Shown here piece after piece: positions 44,823 through 56,549 of a stretch of DNA of 64,000 nucleotides. Origin of the DNA: Phoronis australis (lineage: Eukaryota; Phoronida; Phoronidae); NCBI GenBank assembly GCA_002633005.1, contig NMRA01000329.1, positions 115,843 through 179,842 on the forward strand. Reading direction: 5' to 3'. Made by a program: the position numbers and the translations under genes. The notes under the pieces are model-generated. The model was not told the origin of the DNA. It saw nothing but the letters and a program-made list of their open reading frames with translations, and made no database searches. Every line of letters begins with the position of its first letter. Positions within the stretch are counted from its first letter, which is position 1.

Positions 44823-45259
44823 GTATCCTTCAATACATGTAAATCTGACACTGCCAAGCATTCAAGAGAGAATCCAAATCATCAAAAACCCAAAACGTCC
44901 GTGCACAGTACAGCAATATCAAAACATTCGACTCAAACAACCATATATGTGTAAAATGGAATAGGATTGACCGCCATCAAAATGTTGGAATTTTGAAGAA
45001 CGTAACGATCACAGTGAATTACACAAAAAGGCTACTTCCGATAAAAAATATTAGATTTTTCAAATAGTATCACAAAAATAGTATTTCTTTTCAAGGTCTT
45101 TTCTATGAACTGCAATTGCCGTACCGTCCTTGACCTCGAACCGTCCAAGGAGGCGCGATGCGTGGACTTTTTGGGGAAAATTCTGTACTTTGACCGCGAA
45201 TTTGTTGCGATGTCGCTGGAGCAGGACACCGCGACTGGTATTAGAAGAAAGAACAATTG

Positions 45260-46130
45260 CTAATGGTTTGTTGACAGCTTGTTTTGGGTATATTTATTGA
45301 GTTTTGTGTTTGATATGGTCGGCTGAAGTGAAGCACTAGTGGAATTTCTGGTGGGGAGTGTCATACCTTGTAGTATTATATATAGTATATTGGGGACAAT
45401 CAGAAGCTGAGGACGCCTGTTTGTCCAATATAGAATCCCAGTCAGTGGAGGTGATATCTTGACGTACTTTATCGGTGTCGATTTGATCATATTTCCAAAT
45501 GGTTCGAGTGGTGTGTTGCTCTTTAACCAGTTAGGAGTTAGAATGGTTTCGATTGTGTGTTGATCAGAATTGCTCATAGGAGGTATTAGAGAACATGACT
45601 AAATTATACTCAAATTGTTTGTTACTCAATACATGAGTGAAAAACGTCGGTGATGCAGGTTGGCTCATTAATGAGCTGCATGGAGTCATAAGACAATAAG
45701 ATATCAAACAATTGTAGTCCGGCCGTATTGTCATGATCATCATTGTACAATGTAGAGTCTCGGGCATTAAAATCACCATTTATGATTATACTAACGCTAC
45801 TGCGGTTATGTCCTGCTAACTGATCGGCTAGGGCTTGGAAGTAGAGTTTTCTTTCAGTTGTTGACTGAGAAGGTGATCGATGAAATAACTCATAGTAAAT
45901 TTTTCTGTTATCGAAATAAATTTCGATCCAGCAGTTGCATAACTGATGACAAGTTAGGACATAATTTAAATGTGAGTGTGTTTTTGGTGAATAAGATGAT
46001 GCCACGGCCACTGTTACTGTGATAGGCTACACTGTAACCAGGAATGATTAGTTCATTATCAAGGTCGTCTTTGGTAACATTAAAAGTTTCACAAAAAGCG
46101 ACAATCATATAATCATTAGATAAACAAAGT
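45260..46130 (-). pseudogene. Decayed endonuclease region of a non-LTR retrotransposon ORF2
   Basis: Two minus-strand frames, 45908-46108 and 45622-46011, together give an endonuclease-like order: NELIIPGYSVAYHSNSGRG, then ILFTKN, then GDFNARDS and LQLFDILLSYDSMQLINEPT. The GDFNA motif is the hallmark of the apurinic-like endonuclease domain of LINE-type elements. The frames are shifted relative to each other near 45990, and a further frame (45260-45577) has degraded content. No reverse transcriptase core was seen. The element lies on the same strand as, and downstream of, the ORF1-like frame at 47853-48542. Confidence 0.75.
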
Positions 46131-47399
46131 TTTTTAAAAATTGGAATCTCTAGAACTTGCTAGATTTGATGCTATTAATATTTGAAAATAAGATTTTAAA
46201 GGTAGTATCAACATGCCAATAACGATTCCGTAATCCATACAGGTGTTATGTAAACAATAGTGAGACACACCAGTAACCTGAACCTGCATAGCATGATATC
46301 TCAATCGATGCCCGTGAGAAGAATTGATTTGTGACCATACGGGGGAAACATTGTAAGACCAGGGGAACTCACTCTACTCGAAGCACCCAAAGGATAGCTG
46401 TATTTAACAATTAATACACCAATGCTTATTGACGATTCAGGGGTGGTTAAATGAATACGGTAGTCTGGGCAATTAGGGGAGTCATTTTAAACAACAAAAT
46501 TATATCATAAGTTCGCTTACAGGTATATAAATAGCAACTTAGTTCGATAACACAACATATAAATTTAATCTTGGGAAACGAGTTTGTTCTGTTGTAAGTG
46601 AATACAAAACACATATTTATTTCAAGACGTAATAAGGTAAGTCAGGCGATAATTATTGACCTAAACATGTATCTGCAGAGGAAATATGGCTAATTAATTA
46701 GGGACAAAAGAAGGTGAAAAAATAAGGGTTTCAACGCTCAATTACGCTGAAGAAAACAAAAATGAAATATTTAAGATCTCTCATTATGTATAACTTAGTT
46801 GTAACACGTTTTAGATGTGGTATGAGGCAATAAGTGCTTAACACTATAGGCCACTCAGTAGTGATTGATCAGATCATGTGTTCAGTGTTGTCTACTGAAT
46901 TAAAGTTAACTTTCTCAAGGATTGGAGCACCAGTTTTCACAGGAATTATTTTAAATTGAAACTTATTATAAACTAAAGTATTGTGATAGACAGTGCGCAA
47001 CGTGATTTTTTCACTGGCAAGATACAACAGTAAGAACCCATGTAATGTCAAGGGCAGCCATTCTGAAACCCACAAAAAACACATGCAGTTGCAGATTCTG
47101 CATTTGAGTGACAGAGAGCAGAGCGAGTGTCTAGAAATTGAAATCAAAAACAAACTATGTGGGAGGTGTCAATAACACAAACGGAAATGCTACACAAAAT
47201 CAAAATGACTTGTGAATTTATCCTGACCGAAAATTTGGTATGCAGTTGTCCTCAAAATCAACGTTCTGCGAAACATAACAGTTAAAAATAATAACTGTAT
47301 AAGATACAGCCACTAAGGCCGGTGCTCAAATATAAAATTCACTGTCATATGTGATCATATCTTGCAATGTACTATTCTCTCACACATTCAAAATAAAAC
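46131..47399. other. Spacer between retrotransposon pieces
   Basis: AT-rich sequence between the endonuclease remnant and the segment shared with the 52.4-kb copy. No coding feature was recognised. Confidence 0.5.
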
Positions 47400-47852
47400 G
47401 TGGGAAACATGTTTTCACAGCAAACAAAAATACCCCATTCATACAGTCTGTAGGCAGTTGCAAAGAAACCATCCTACAGTGTACATTTTTGTTGAGGGTG
47501 CAACCGCCAATAAGGAATAAAATTTACGTCCTCAAACGTGAATATTTTAGATACAGATTAAGAATTTCTTGCATTACCATTACCTGTGGTCAGTGATCCT
47601 GTGGACCTGGATAGAGCACACCACCACTGATAGAGAGGTAACTTGAGCGAGAACTGATATTACGTCAGGGAGAAAACTGAATAAGTTCCAATGGACAGGA
47701 CAATTAGTTGATCATGCCAAGACATAAGGAAGGGGGTGAGTGTATGCAAACAAAGTGAGGGATATCGCCAGTGAGTAATTGGGATATAGACTGTGTATAA
47801 TGGAAGAGAGTAGGCTACAATTTAAACTTCGCAGATTTCTAACACTAGGAGG
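47400..47852 (-). repeat. Segment downstream of ORF1, shared with the inverted copy
   Basis: On the minus strand this follows ORF1 and contains GGCGATATCCCTCAC, CCAGGTCCAC and TTTGCAACTGCCTACAG, all of which recur in the same order on the plus strand at 52620-52960. It belongs to the same repeat family as ORF1 but shows no long frame. Confidence 0.8.
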
Positions 47853-48542
47853 TCACTTTCTAAAGGAAACCTGCTTGATCCTGTTATCAAGCAGCTGTAT
47901 CGTTTCGTTACCATCATGCGTCCACGTTTTAGCGTTGGTTTTGGATTGTACGCGACGGCGACAGCGGGCGTAGAGAAGGGACAGTTGTTTCGTGAGATTT
48001 CCATCGATGTAGATCGGGAATGGTAAATTCAGTTTGCGTAGTTGACTTCTGCTGTAAAGGAAAACAGCTCTGGTAGTGTTTGACACAAATCTACAAATGA
48101 CAGGACGATCTTTTCGCGAATCTCCAGCTCCATGATTACGTACATGTAGTTTGGGCCCTAGTCTGTGAGATCTACTGATTTCCTGGGAGTTAATGTCAAA
48201 ACCCACTTTGCGTCCCAAGTCAATCACAATGTTGTCAGTGGCTCCAGGTTTTTCATTTGCAGGTTCATCGACGCCATATATAACTATATTTTTTCGTCGC
48301 GAGTATTGCTTTAAGTTGTCTAGATTTACTGACAACTTGTTGACTTGTTCATTCAGCAGCTGTAATTCTTTGTGTTTCTGGTTAAAGATTGACTCGTAGT
48401 AGGCCTTTATATCATCCAGGGCAGTCTGGAACAGTTGATCACGGAGTATTTTAATAACTTGAGGCGAAGTCAACGATTTTTCGAGCTTTGCAATTTCCTC
48501 ATTTGAAACAGATTCACATATATGGGCAGATCCACCTGACGG
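47853..48542 (-). CDS. ORF1-like protein of a non-LTR retrotransposon
   Basis: An open frame of up to about 230 codons with no visible proper ATG (in-frame stop upstream near 48545). A helical stretch with a heptad-like pattern (LQLLNEQVNKLSVNLDNLKQ) is followed by QYSRRKNIVIYGVDEP, the signature of the RNA-recognition part of LINE ORF1 proteins, then VICRFVSNTTRAVFLYSRS and RKLNLPFPIYIDG. These proteins bind the element RNA and form the retrotransposition particle. The 5' end is probably truncated or rearranged. The endonuclease remnant at 45.3-46.1 kb may be the rest of the same insertion. Confidence 0.8.
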   Translation of the reverse strand, partial: PSGGSAHICESVSNEEIAKLEKSLTSPQVIKILRDQLFQTALDDIKAYYESIFNQKHKELQLLNEQVNKLSVNLDNLKQYSRRKNIVIYGVDEPANEKPGATDNIVIDLGRKVGFDINSQEISRSHRLGPKLHVRNHGAGDSRKDRPVICRFVSNTTRAVFLYSRSQLRKLNLPFPIYIDGNLTKQLSLLYARCRRRVQSKTNAKTWTHDGNETIQLLDNRIKQVSFRK

Positions 48543-48639
48543 AAGTCAAAGATCGTTTGAATCAGTTTTTTTTTGCTCTATCTTTTAAGGATGAGCTATC
48601 TTTGCTTTGATGCTTTTTGTTGGTTCGTAAGCTTTCATC

Positions 48640-48740
48640 ATGGGTGAAATATTCGATAACTTAAGACGTAAATATAGAAAATCAACTGAGAAATCTTCAA
48701 CTCAATTTCAAATGCACATCTGGCGGGAAACAGGCTACGT
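48640..48740 (-). repeat. 5' piece of the same retrotransposon family
   Basis: On the minus strand, TTTCCCGCCAGATGTGCATT and GAAGATTTCTCAGTT match 52428-52475 on the plus strand, where they lie directly before the ORF1 C-terminal part. Confidence 0.75.
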
Positions 48741-50718
48741 GATCCAAAAACAGTTGAACTGAAACAAAGAAATCCATCTCTTTTGGACCACAAAATCTTG
48801 CACTTATGGGAAATGCAAAACTCATTTCTGTGATTCATTATTGCAAGAATAAGGGGTAGCTATGGACTCAAAGGGTAAAGTTCAAAATTCAAGATGGCAG
48901 AAGCCGCCATCTTGAATTATAAAGAATGTTCAAAGTTGCAAAAGGTGCAACCAAGTTGATTTTGTTCTCCTAACCAAATGCAATAAATTTCCCAAAGAAA
49001 ATTTTACAGTAAACAACATTGCAGGGTTAACTTTTTGGCAACTAGACTACTCGTCATCCCGTTATCAACAGTCTTATGTACGCAGACGTGCAACTCCATC
49101 AGGATCAAAAATACATCATGTCTTCGTTTTCCGCGGCATCTTCCCAAGCTATATACTCCTCGTTAACTCAATGTTATGGCGACTTGGTGATTGAAAGGAC
49201 TGAAATGTGGGAGATGTACAAGCCAAGCAAGATATTCAATTTGAGCGTCCTGAGATACGAAGTGAACAAATGTCTACGCGGTTGAAGGTGGTTCTGACGT
49301 GGTGCTGCCGAATCTTTTTTCTCGCTACACGGGATATATTCCGCGTTTGAAGTTCCACGAGAAAGAACATCAGGTGTCTTGCTTGACATATGCGAAATAT
49401 CGTAAAAACGGAAATTTTTAATAAGGTTTGAGATGTCCTTAAGGAAATATCTCCCAGTTTGAAAAAACTTATCATGAACTCTACAACTAATAACTACTTC
49501 TACAAGATCACGAATGGTATCAAAGGTGAATAGCCTACACCAACCCAAGAAATTTTCAAAGACTTAATATAAAATCGTCAACACAAACGATTTTTAAACC
49601 ACTGTTATCCTGACTTTGTGCAATTTCGTTGCGGCTAATTTTGTCATTTTCCCAGTCCAAATGAAGCCAAGAAACCTCTCCAATTCTTAATATTATATCC
49701 ACTGAAGGATTAGGAAGGTATTGAAATAGACGAAGTATCTTAGGCCCAAAATTGTCTTAACCTAAATGAACTATTTCAGGCGCAAAATTGTCTTAACCAC
49801 AAATCTAATACAGTAAGGGCTCTTCTTCACCAACAGATCATAATCTTTATTTCTAGAATAGTGACATTTGTATTTAGTGGAGAAACATATCCCCCTAAAC
49901 AGGAAGGTCTGTTAGTTCATTAGAGGTTCTCAGTAACACTTTCATAGTAGTCCTTTTTGAACCAACCCAAGCACATTCTGTTTTCTCAATATCTGGTTTC
50001 AATTCAGCCAATTTTGCAAGTTGTTCAATTAACTTTAAAGACGATCCCAAAAATTACCGTCAAAAATTACAAAAAGTGTAGGGTCTACTGAACCACTTTT
50101 AACTTAAATATACCAAACATGACGCCAGTGATGCCACCATTCCCTCGAATTAGATTTACCTAATGTTTTCACACTCACAATAGAAACAGGTAAAAAGAAA
50201 TGGGGTCACCTTGACGATAGCCTCTCTTAATATAAAAAATCAGAGAAAAATCCGTGCTGGAGAACACAAAGGCTGGGTTTGTACAGAATTTTCACTGTAC
50301 TTATGAGCTTTGGGCAGAAATTAAAGTGCGACTGTGCCTTAAATATAAAAGATCAGGAAAAAAGGTCGAACGCTCTGTCAAATCAATCATTAGGAGCAGT
50401 CCAGGGATGGAATTGGAATCCAACAACTGGATTACATCGTATATCATTCTAATGCCTCCCCCCCTCCCCTATATGTCTACCTTTCACGAAATCTTGCTGG
50501 TTCTTGTCCTATGGAAATTGCTCTGTTTGGAGAATCGATTTTGAGCGCTAACAATCATGCATTTAAATCCCCGTAATGAATTTCACAGAGTTATTTGCTT
50601 GATTAGCTTCACAGAAAGCGTGTACTTCCTCAAACAGTTCACGGAGTGCTTTATTCGTCAGTTAATTCCAAACAGTCAAAGAAACACCAAGTTGTAAAAG
50701 GCTTTTCTATCTGGGAAA
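48741..50718. other. No recognised gene
   Basis: AT-rich sequence. The 124-codon minus-strand frame at 49174-49548 shows no domain features. Nothing else was supported. Confidence 0.5.
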
Positions 50719-50776
50719 ATGATTTCTAACGGTTTGGTATCGTGTTTGATATCATTGACGCTGGTAATTGTAACTG
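50719..50776 (+). CDS. Signal-peptide exon, possible first exon of the CCP gene
   Basis: ATG at 50719 opens MISNGLVSCLISLTLVIVT, a textbook short signal peptide, and runs straight into a strong donor ACTG|GTAAGT in phase 1. The downstream CCP exons at 59622-62743 all start in phase 1, so this exon could splice to them directly. The gap would be an intron of about 8.8 kb filled with repeats. Other unseen exons may lie between, and assignment to this gene is inference from phase, strand and proximity. Confidence 0.5.
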
Positions 50777-52427
50777 GTAAGTGCATGTAATTGCAGTTTG
50801 TAGCATCTGACGTTATCTTGAGCGCTGGTTCGGCAGGTCAAAAATGGCCAACTTTAAGAAAAGGTCAGAATTAATCGGTTTGACAAATTCAAAATAACTC
50901 CTATCAACCCCTGCGCCACCGACGACAACACTAAATGTTGAAATATTGTTTGTTTAAAACCTATCTTATATCACGACTCAATTTTTGTGAGTCGTTGTAA
51001 AATTAAAGAAGAACTCATCACTTTGAAAGTCATATTATCACAACGGCGTCCAATACAAAGTCGCGTTCCAATTGACTAACGAGAGAATCTCGTTTAAATC
51101 CATCTTGTGTCTACGAAGCTCGACACCATACCTGTATTTCGCCCTGTTTACCTGGCTAAAACCGAAAATCAAAGTAGATCTTGCATAGAATCGGTCCCTA
51201 ATGTTCTCCCCAAGACTGAATTCCATTTCCGTTAGCAACAATAACAGCAAAATCACCAGTGACTCAAGAAAAAAATCAAATTTAGCTTTCGATGCATAGC
51301 TGACCCGTGGCCCGCCCCCACCTACTCCTGCTGACGGACAGGACCGAAAATCGCCTGGCATTGTATTGTGAGGGTTTACTTTTTGGCTGACACGTTACCA
51401 ATTAAGGCAAGTCGAATTCACATACAGCTGAAATTGTAGTATTCTGACGTATATTCCCTTCCGTAGTTTTAGCTGATCGTGAGATCTACGTGTAGGCCTA
51501 CCTCATGCTTTTATATCCAATAAGCACTTTCCCCAGTTCGTCCTGCGTAAATAGATGGATTGCGCACTGTAATTAATCCAATTAACTCATCGAAAAACCC
51601 TGTTTCTGCTTTCGTTAGCAACGAATGATTGTGGGCCACGATTACGGATGATCGTAGTGCAACAAAAGTAGTGTTTTAAATATTAGCGCTTTTTGATTGG
51701 TTGGAATTATTAGCTTGATTGACATGCCAAAATCATCCATAGCAGTTGAGACATCAAATTTTAAAGAAATCTAAACCTCTAATTTATGAGGTCAGAGATG
51801 TTGTTCATTGACTGAATATTTTGCCCTCAGTTTTGACTTATCACGACATCAGCCTCGAGAAGACTACTCGAAACTGATTCATTTGTTTTACAGCATCGTG
51901 TCAATCTTTTAGCACCTATTCCCATTCATATAATTAAGGTAATAATCATTTGCAATTGCCTTTCCAAAAATCATTATTAACTAATGTTTTGTGGTAAATC
52001 CCTAAACGGAACACATGAGTCAGCACTCAACAGGCAAGAAAATTCTTATAAATCACCATTTCTATATGTCAATTTTATTCCAAGTGGCACAAGTTAAATT
52101 GTTAAACGCTGAACAGGAAATTGTTTTGAGACGACTTGGGTCAATGAAAATAGACTTTTTACAAAATCATCAATATTGAGTTAATTAAGTAGCAATTTCT
52201 GAGAGCACCTAAGGGTGGCTCAACAGATTTTCGTGAAAGCTTATGTGGACTTGGTCTATCCCCAGACACATGTATGTTGTAGTTCATATTTGGTTTGTCT
52301 GACACAAGCCTGTTTTCGTTTTTATACTGTTCTAGCAAAAACGGCTTTTTCGACACTTGTTAACTTTACAAGACTCCCGAACCATCTTGAATGTTATGAA
52401 TATCTATGACTTTTTCTTTGACCCGTT
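50777..52427. other. Non-coding stretch, candidate intron of the CCP gene
   Basis: No recognised exon. A minus-strand frame at 51038-51361 (107 codons) has a Gly-rich start and a hydrophobic run LVILLLLLL but no identifiable domain; it is listed here rather than as a gene. Confidence 0.45.
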
Positions 52428-52969
52428 TCCCGCCAGATGTACGTTTGAAATTGTGCTGAAGATTTCTCAGTTAATCATCTGTAAATTTGTGTCATACAAT
52501 ACCAGAGCTGCTTTCCTTAACAACAGAAGTCAACTACGCAAACTGAACTTAGCAACCCGATCTACATCAATGAAAACAACAATCCCTTCTCTACGCCCGC
52601 GTTCATATCCAGTATCTTACTGGCGATATCCCTCACTTTGTTTGCGTTCACTCACGCCACCCCCATGATCAGCTAATTGTTCTGTCCACTGATACTCACT
52701 CAGTTTTCGCCCTTACTGTATGTAATACCAGATCACGCTCAAGTTACCTCTCTATCATTGGTGGTGCACTCTGTCCAGGTCCGCATCGATCACAACTCCT
52801 TATACTGACCACAAGCAACGGTAATGCATGAAATTCTTAATCTGCATCTAAATCGTTCATGTTTTGAACATGACTTTTATTGCGTATTGCCTCTTAAAGT
52901 TTCCCGGTTGCACCCTTACCAAAAATGTAATAAAGTATCTTTGCAACTGCCTACAGAGTGTATTATTGG
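52428..52969 (+). mobile_element. Internally deleted, inverted copy of the retrotransposon at 47.4-48.7 kb
   Basis: It begins TTTCCCGCCAGATGTACG, then jumps after TCTCAGTTAATCATCTG directly to the ORF1 C-terminal part (CKFVSYNTRAAFLNNRSQLR), and jumps again just after CTACGCCCGC to GGCGATATCCCTCAC. So about 0.55 kb of ORF1 and about 0.2 kb further on are missing compared with the minus-strand copy. It ends near CTGCCTACAGAGTG, where the dispersed repeat at 52970-53113 begins. Confidence 0.85.
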
Positions 52970-53113
52970 GGACAAATAAAACAACAAGAATAATATATAT
53001 TTTAAGTTGTATTGGGAATTTCCGGTTCACGGCTCTACAAATAAACATTTCAGAGAAGGAACCAGATAGGTTCCTTAATTGCAAGAGATGACACACACAT
53101 TTACGATACCCAA
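52970..53113 (-). repeat. Dispersed repeat, copy 2
   Basis: Reverse-complement match to 19075-19232, with the same order of blocks: GGGGACAAATAAAACAACAA, then AATTTCCGGTTC, then CCTTAATTGCAAGAGATGAC. It abuts the deleted retrotransposon copy directly. Confidence 0.85.
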
Positions 53114-53164
53114 TGTGTAATTGAGTATAGTATAATTGACCAATCAGAGAGCCAGATTGTATTG

Positions 53165-54905
53165 TTGTGCTTAGTTTCTTCAATATGGCTGCTACCATGG
53201 AGTGTGATGCCTGTATAATTCAAGGTTTATCAAACAGCACCCAGTTGTGATGCCAGAACCCACAGAATCTTAGAGAAGCATCCTGATGAAAGAGAATGGA
53301 CTGTGGAACTCTGTAGATCAGTAGATCAAAAAGAAGATGAGGTGTCACAAACATTTGTGCAGAAAACAGTTGCATGTCCTGCTATAACCTTTTCAGTGTA
53401 CTGTTGTAAAAGACCAAGTACAAGTGTCAGACCAAAAATTGAAGGGACATAGGAAGACATAGCAACGTTTCAACACACCATCAGTAGTACTAAAGCTGAA
53501 GCTGCTGAAAGTGATACAGATGTTACCCAAAATTTCCCAATAAAATCAATTAGACTTCCAAAATCTGCAACACACAATTCACCTGAACAAGAGAGGAACA
53601 TTCTGAAACATAAGTGCATGATTTGTTAGCAGGAAAAGTATATTATGGACCACATTTCAAGAAATTGAAAGAAGTAACAACTTTATAGCTTTGATAAACA
53701 GGTACGTGTTTTTGAAAGGTACATCTTGTTGTTTTCCATGTGTGTTTCCGTATTATCACCAGTTGTTTTTTAACTTGTTCAGCCCCTTGGCTGCCTAGGC
53801 CTTAGGCGATAACGCTGACCAGTAGAGACGGTGATCATACCATAGGTACATGTACTCCATATGCCGGATGCTTTTCGGCAAATTATGCATCACACTGGTT
53901 AAACCCTAAGTCATGTTGCTATAAATTTAATGCCTCTGAGAAGGTCGTTAATGTTTCCATTTGTTCCCAGTTTTAACAAATACTCCTGAAATCCTGTTTT
54001 TCGAGCACCCCCTTGTTCAGTTGCCACATCGACGCCGCTTGCACCAGGAGATCATCATATGGCTTGATACTGTGGGTGTGATTTTAAGCACTTTAAGACA
54101 AAAATTTTTCAGAATGTTAAATGGAGTAGATGGTTGCAATCAACATGCCCAAGTGGCCGTCAACCCCTGCCGTAATCCTGGGATAGAGGGAACCTCTTCT
54201 CAATTTTTTGTAAACATTAATTACTTAGGTAGCTGCAATGGTAATTTAATTAAAGTGCTTAAGTGGCCAGCGTCCCTGTCGTAAATTGAGGACAGTGGAA
54301 GCTTCTGTCCATTTCGTCAAATGTTGGTTACCTTAAGTATAAATTGATTGACTATGGTGTGAGCATCTGATTTAAAAAAAAATTAAATTTCAATCACTGC
54401 ACTGGTGTACCAGCTAATTTGTTTTCAGTTGCATCAACTAATGTAATTATGAGACGATCAACATTTTTAGGTGACAGATCAGACGGCATATAAATTTGTT
54501 AGGCTGGTGGTGGATTAGTTCCTGATAAGTACGTCTAAAAAATTTGCATGCCAACTCACTCATTGTTAAATAAATGTTAAATTAGCGTTAAAAGTTCAGT
54601 GTTATTTTTGTTGGACTTGTACATTAAGAAACAGCTCAGTCCAGAGCCCTGAATATGCAAATGAAATTCAAAGATAAAGACCTTGTGTCTTAGAAGTCAA
54701 GTACCACAGATCATCATGCTATAAAAAATAGAAAGACAAAGATTGTGAAGAGTGACGAATCCACAGTTTTTAGAGAGGTTCTTCTACAGTTTTGTTTGGA
54801 GTTCATTGAATCAAAGCTCCTAACACATAGAGATGTCATTTGCCTTTCGAAACTAAAGCAAGACTGTGTAGCTGTTCTTCAGAAAGCAGGTGCGCACCTG
54901 CAGTG
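53165..54905 (+). pseudogene. Decayed protein-coding repeat with several stops
   Basis: Coding-like stretches on the plus strand are separated by stops and an insertion. About 53250-53450 reads ARTHRILEKHPDEREW and TVELCRSVDQKEDE. Around 53580-53690 it reads NILKHKCMIC, stop, QEKYIMDH. About 54693-54905 is an open frame with STVFREVLLQFCLEFIESKL and LTHRDVICLSKL. The Cys-x2-Cys segment followed by a basic stretch, and the later FxEFIExxLL helix, recall a repeated cnidarian ORF family, but this is from memory of style and not certain. The multiple stops show it is dead. Confidence 0.4.
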
Positions 54906-55319
54906 ATAAAAATCAGTAAAATAGTCGGATGTGACGTCAACTACCCTGAATAAATGCCGACTACGCCCAGTACAGTACAGTGCATGCGCGGCCTGCAAGC
55001 AGATAGTTCAGGAAGTAGCACACTTACCAGAATTAGAGCCGTTTGACATCACGTTGACATATACAGGACACGCAGCTTCAAGAAGTACGTCCTTTCATAT
55101 GAGGTATACACCCAAGAGAGCGTTCAAAACCGTACCCAGAGTCATGTGAACAATATTCAAGTTCACCATGCAGAGTCGAACATAAGCAGCACCTGATGAC
55201 ACCACACATTGAGATGCCACGTTGACAACAGTTAAAGAATTATATCTGGGACTTTTTAGTGGCTTAAAACCAGCTTTGGAGAAATATTTCATGTATTTTT
55301 CGTACCATATTTAAATATG

Positions 55320-55720
55320 AGTATAGCCAAGTCTAGAGTTAAATCTGGTTTAATATCTTAATGCAGGTCTAAAGAATATAGACCAAGTTGGTGAAATGAA
55401 AACTGACTTAGACCAGGTCTAAACTGGAGTCAAACCAGGTTTTACTAGACCACTGGTCTAAAAGTTAAACCACCTTTATTAAATGCATAATATCTTTAAA
55501 CCTGGTCCAAGTTCAGATTAAACCTGGTTTAACTTTAAGCCACTTTTATGAAATTGGCTGCAATAGTTTCTTTGTAGGGTGGCCAGGGTACTTTAAACCT
55601 GATTTAGTAAACCCGTTCCCTGGTCTAACAAAACCAGGCTTACAGAATTTTAAACAACTGTGGTGAATGCAAGCTATGTCAAAAATTAGTCCAGGCTTAG
55701 GAAGACCAGGTTAACGTCTT
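55320..55720. repeat. Repeat rich in short inverted CCTGGTTTAA motifs
   Basis: Many copies, in both orientations, of CTGGTTTAA, ACCAGGTTT and GTCTAAAC-like words. Examples lie near 55346, 55412, 55436, 55453, 55499, 55523 and 55691. The pattern suggests an inverted-repeat element built from the short repeated word, or several nested ones. It has no coding capacity. Confidence 0.7.
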
Positions 55721-55846
55721 ATACTTGCATAATATGGGTGCAATTAAATGATGCCGCGGTGTTCATTTACGACGTAGTTTTAGATCGAGAATGGACTATT
55801 TTCTTAACGACTTGCAATATGTTTTAGGCATGAGGTAAGACTGTCC

Positions 55847-56370
55847 AGAGTCATCGAGGGTTCAGAAAATGTAATACATTTTCATCGGTTTAAAATGAAT
55901 AGCTAAAACAGACAAAAATTCGTGATGTGTGCTGTACAACAGAAAGCAAATAATAAAAATACGAAATTATCTCCATTCACGTTAACGTACTCTCCCCATA
56001 ATAGTTAAGCGGGGCCATTGTCAGCTTCTTGTGGAAGTATTTTCGTTACAATGGTAGCCTGGTCACAATTCGCTATTTCAGATCACGTTCTTTCGTCACG
56101 TTCTGTTTTAACCAGCAGACTTGAGCCAGAGCAGATTCACGTGTGGGTAGGTCTTCTGGGAAAGTCATTCAGCGACCTAATATGATTTCGAATTGCTTAA
56201 AAAGCGCAAAGGTACATCTATTGCTATAGGTCGTGGGTCGAGGGGGTTCAGTGTGGGTTGTGGATGTAGTGGGTCGAGGGGGTTTTAGAACAATCCAAAT
56301 AATACCGCTTTGATGTACGAAAAGACTCCTAATCCTTCGTCAACTTCACAGACATCACAACAAACATTAA
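55847..56370. repeat. Direct duplication 2, left copy (524 bp)
   Basis: It begins AGAGTCATCGAGGGTTCAG and ends CAACAAACATTAA. It is identical to 56550-57073 except for a handful of bases. It contains two close copies of GTGGGTCGAGGGGGTT. No coding feature was recognised. Confidence 0.95.
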
Positions 56371-56549
56371 AGTGTACACAACATGACTCTAGTACCTCAA
56401 AATAAATTTTATTATTATATCTTACTTGATTTCAGTGCCTTTAGTGCACAGCTCATAAAGTAACACGCAAAAATTGAAAAAAATAATAATTATGTATAAC
56501 GTCATGGGTTGAACCCAGGTCGTTCACCATACCGTTCGGATCAGAGANG
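56371..56549. other. Spacer between the two 524-bp copies
   Basis: 179 bases that include GGGTTGAACCC (a tRNA T-arm look-alike read on the minus strand) and, one to two bases before the second copy, an ambiguous base at 56548. Confidence 0.8.

Noticed and set aside
49174-49548. 124-codon minus-strand frame
   Set aside because: No domain, signal peptide, splice-site context or homologous copy; likely chance.
51038-51361. 107-codon minus-strand frame with a Leu-rich run
   Set aside because: The hydrophobic run is internal and follows a Gly-rich start; no family features, so not called as a gene.
56505-56530. tRNA gene on the minus strand (GGGTTCAACCC)
   Set aside because: Only a T-arm/B-box look-alike is present; no cloverleaf or A box could be built.
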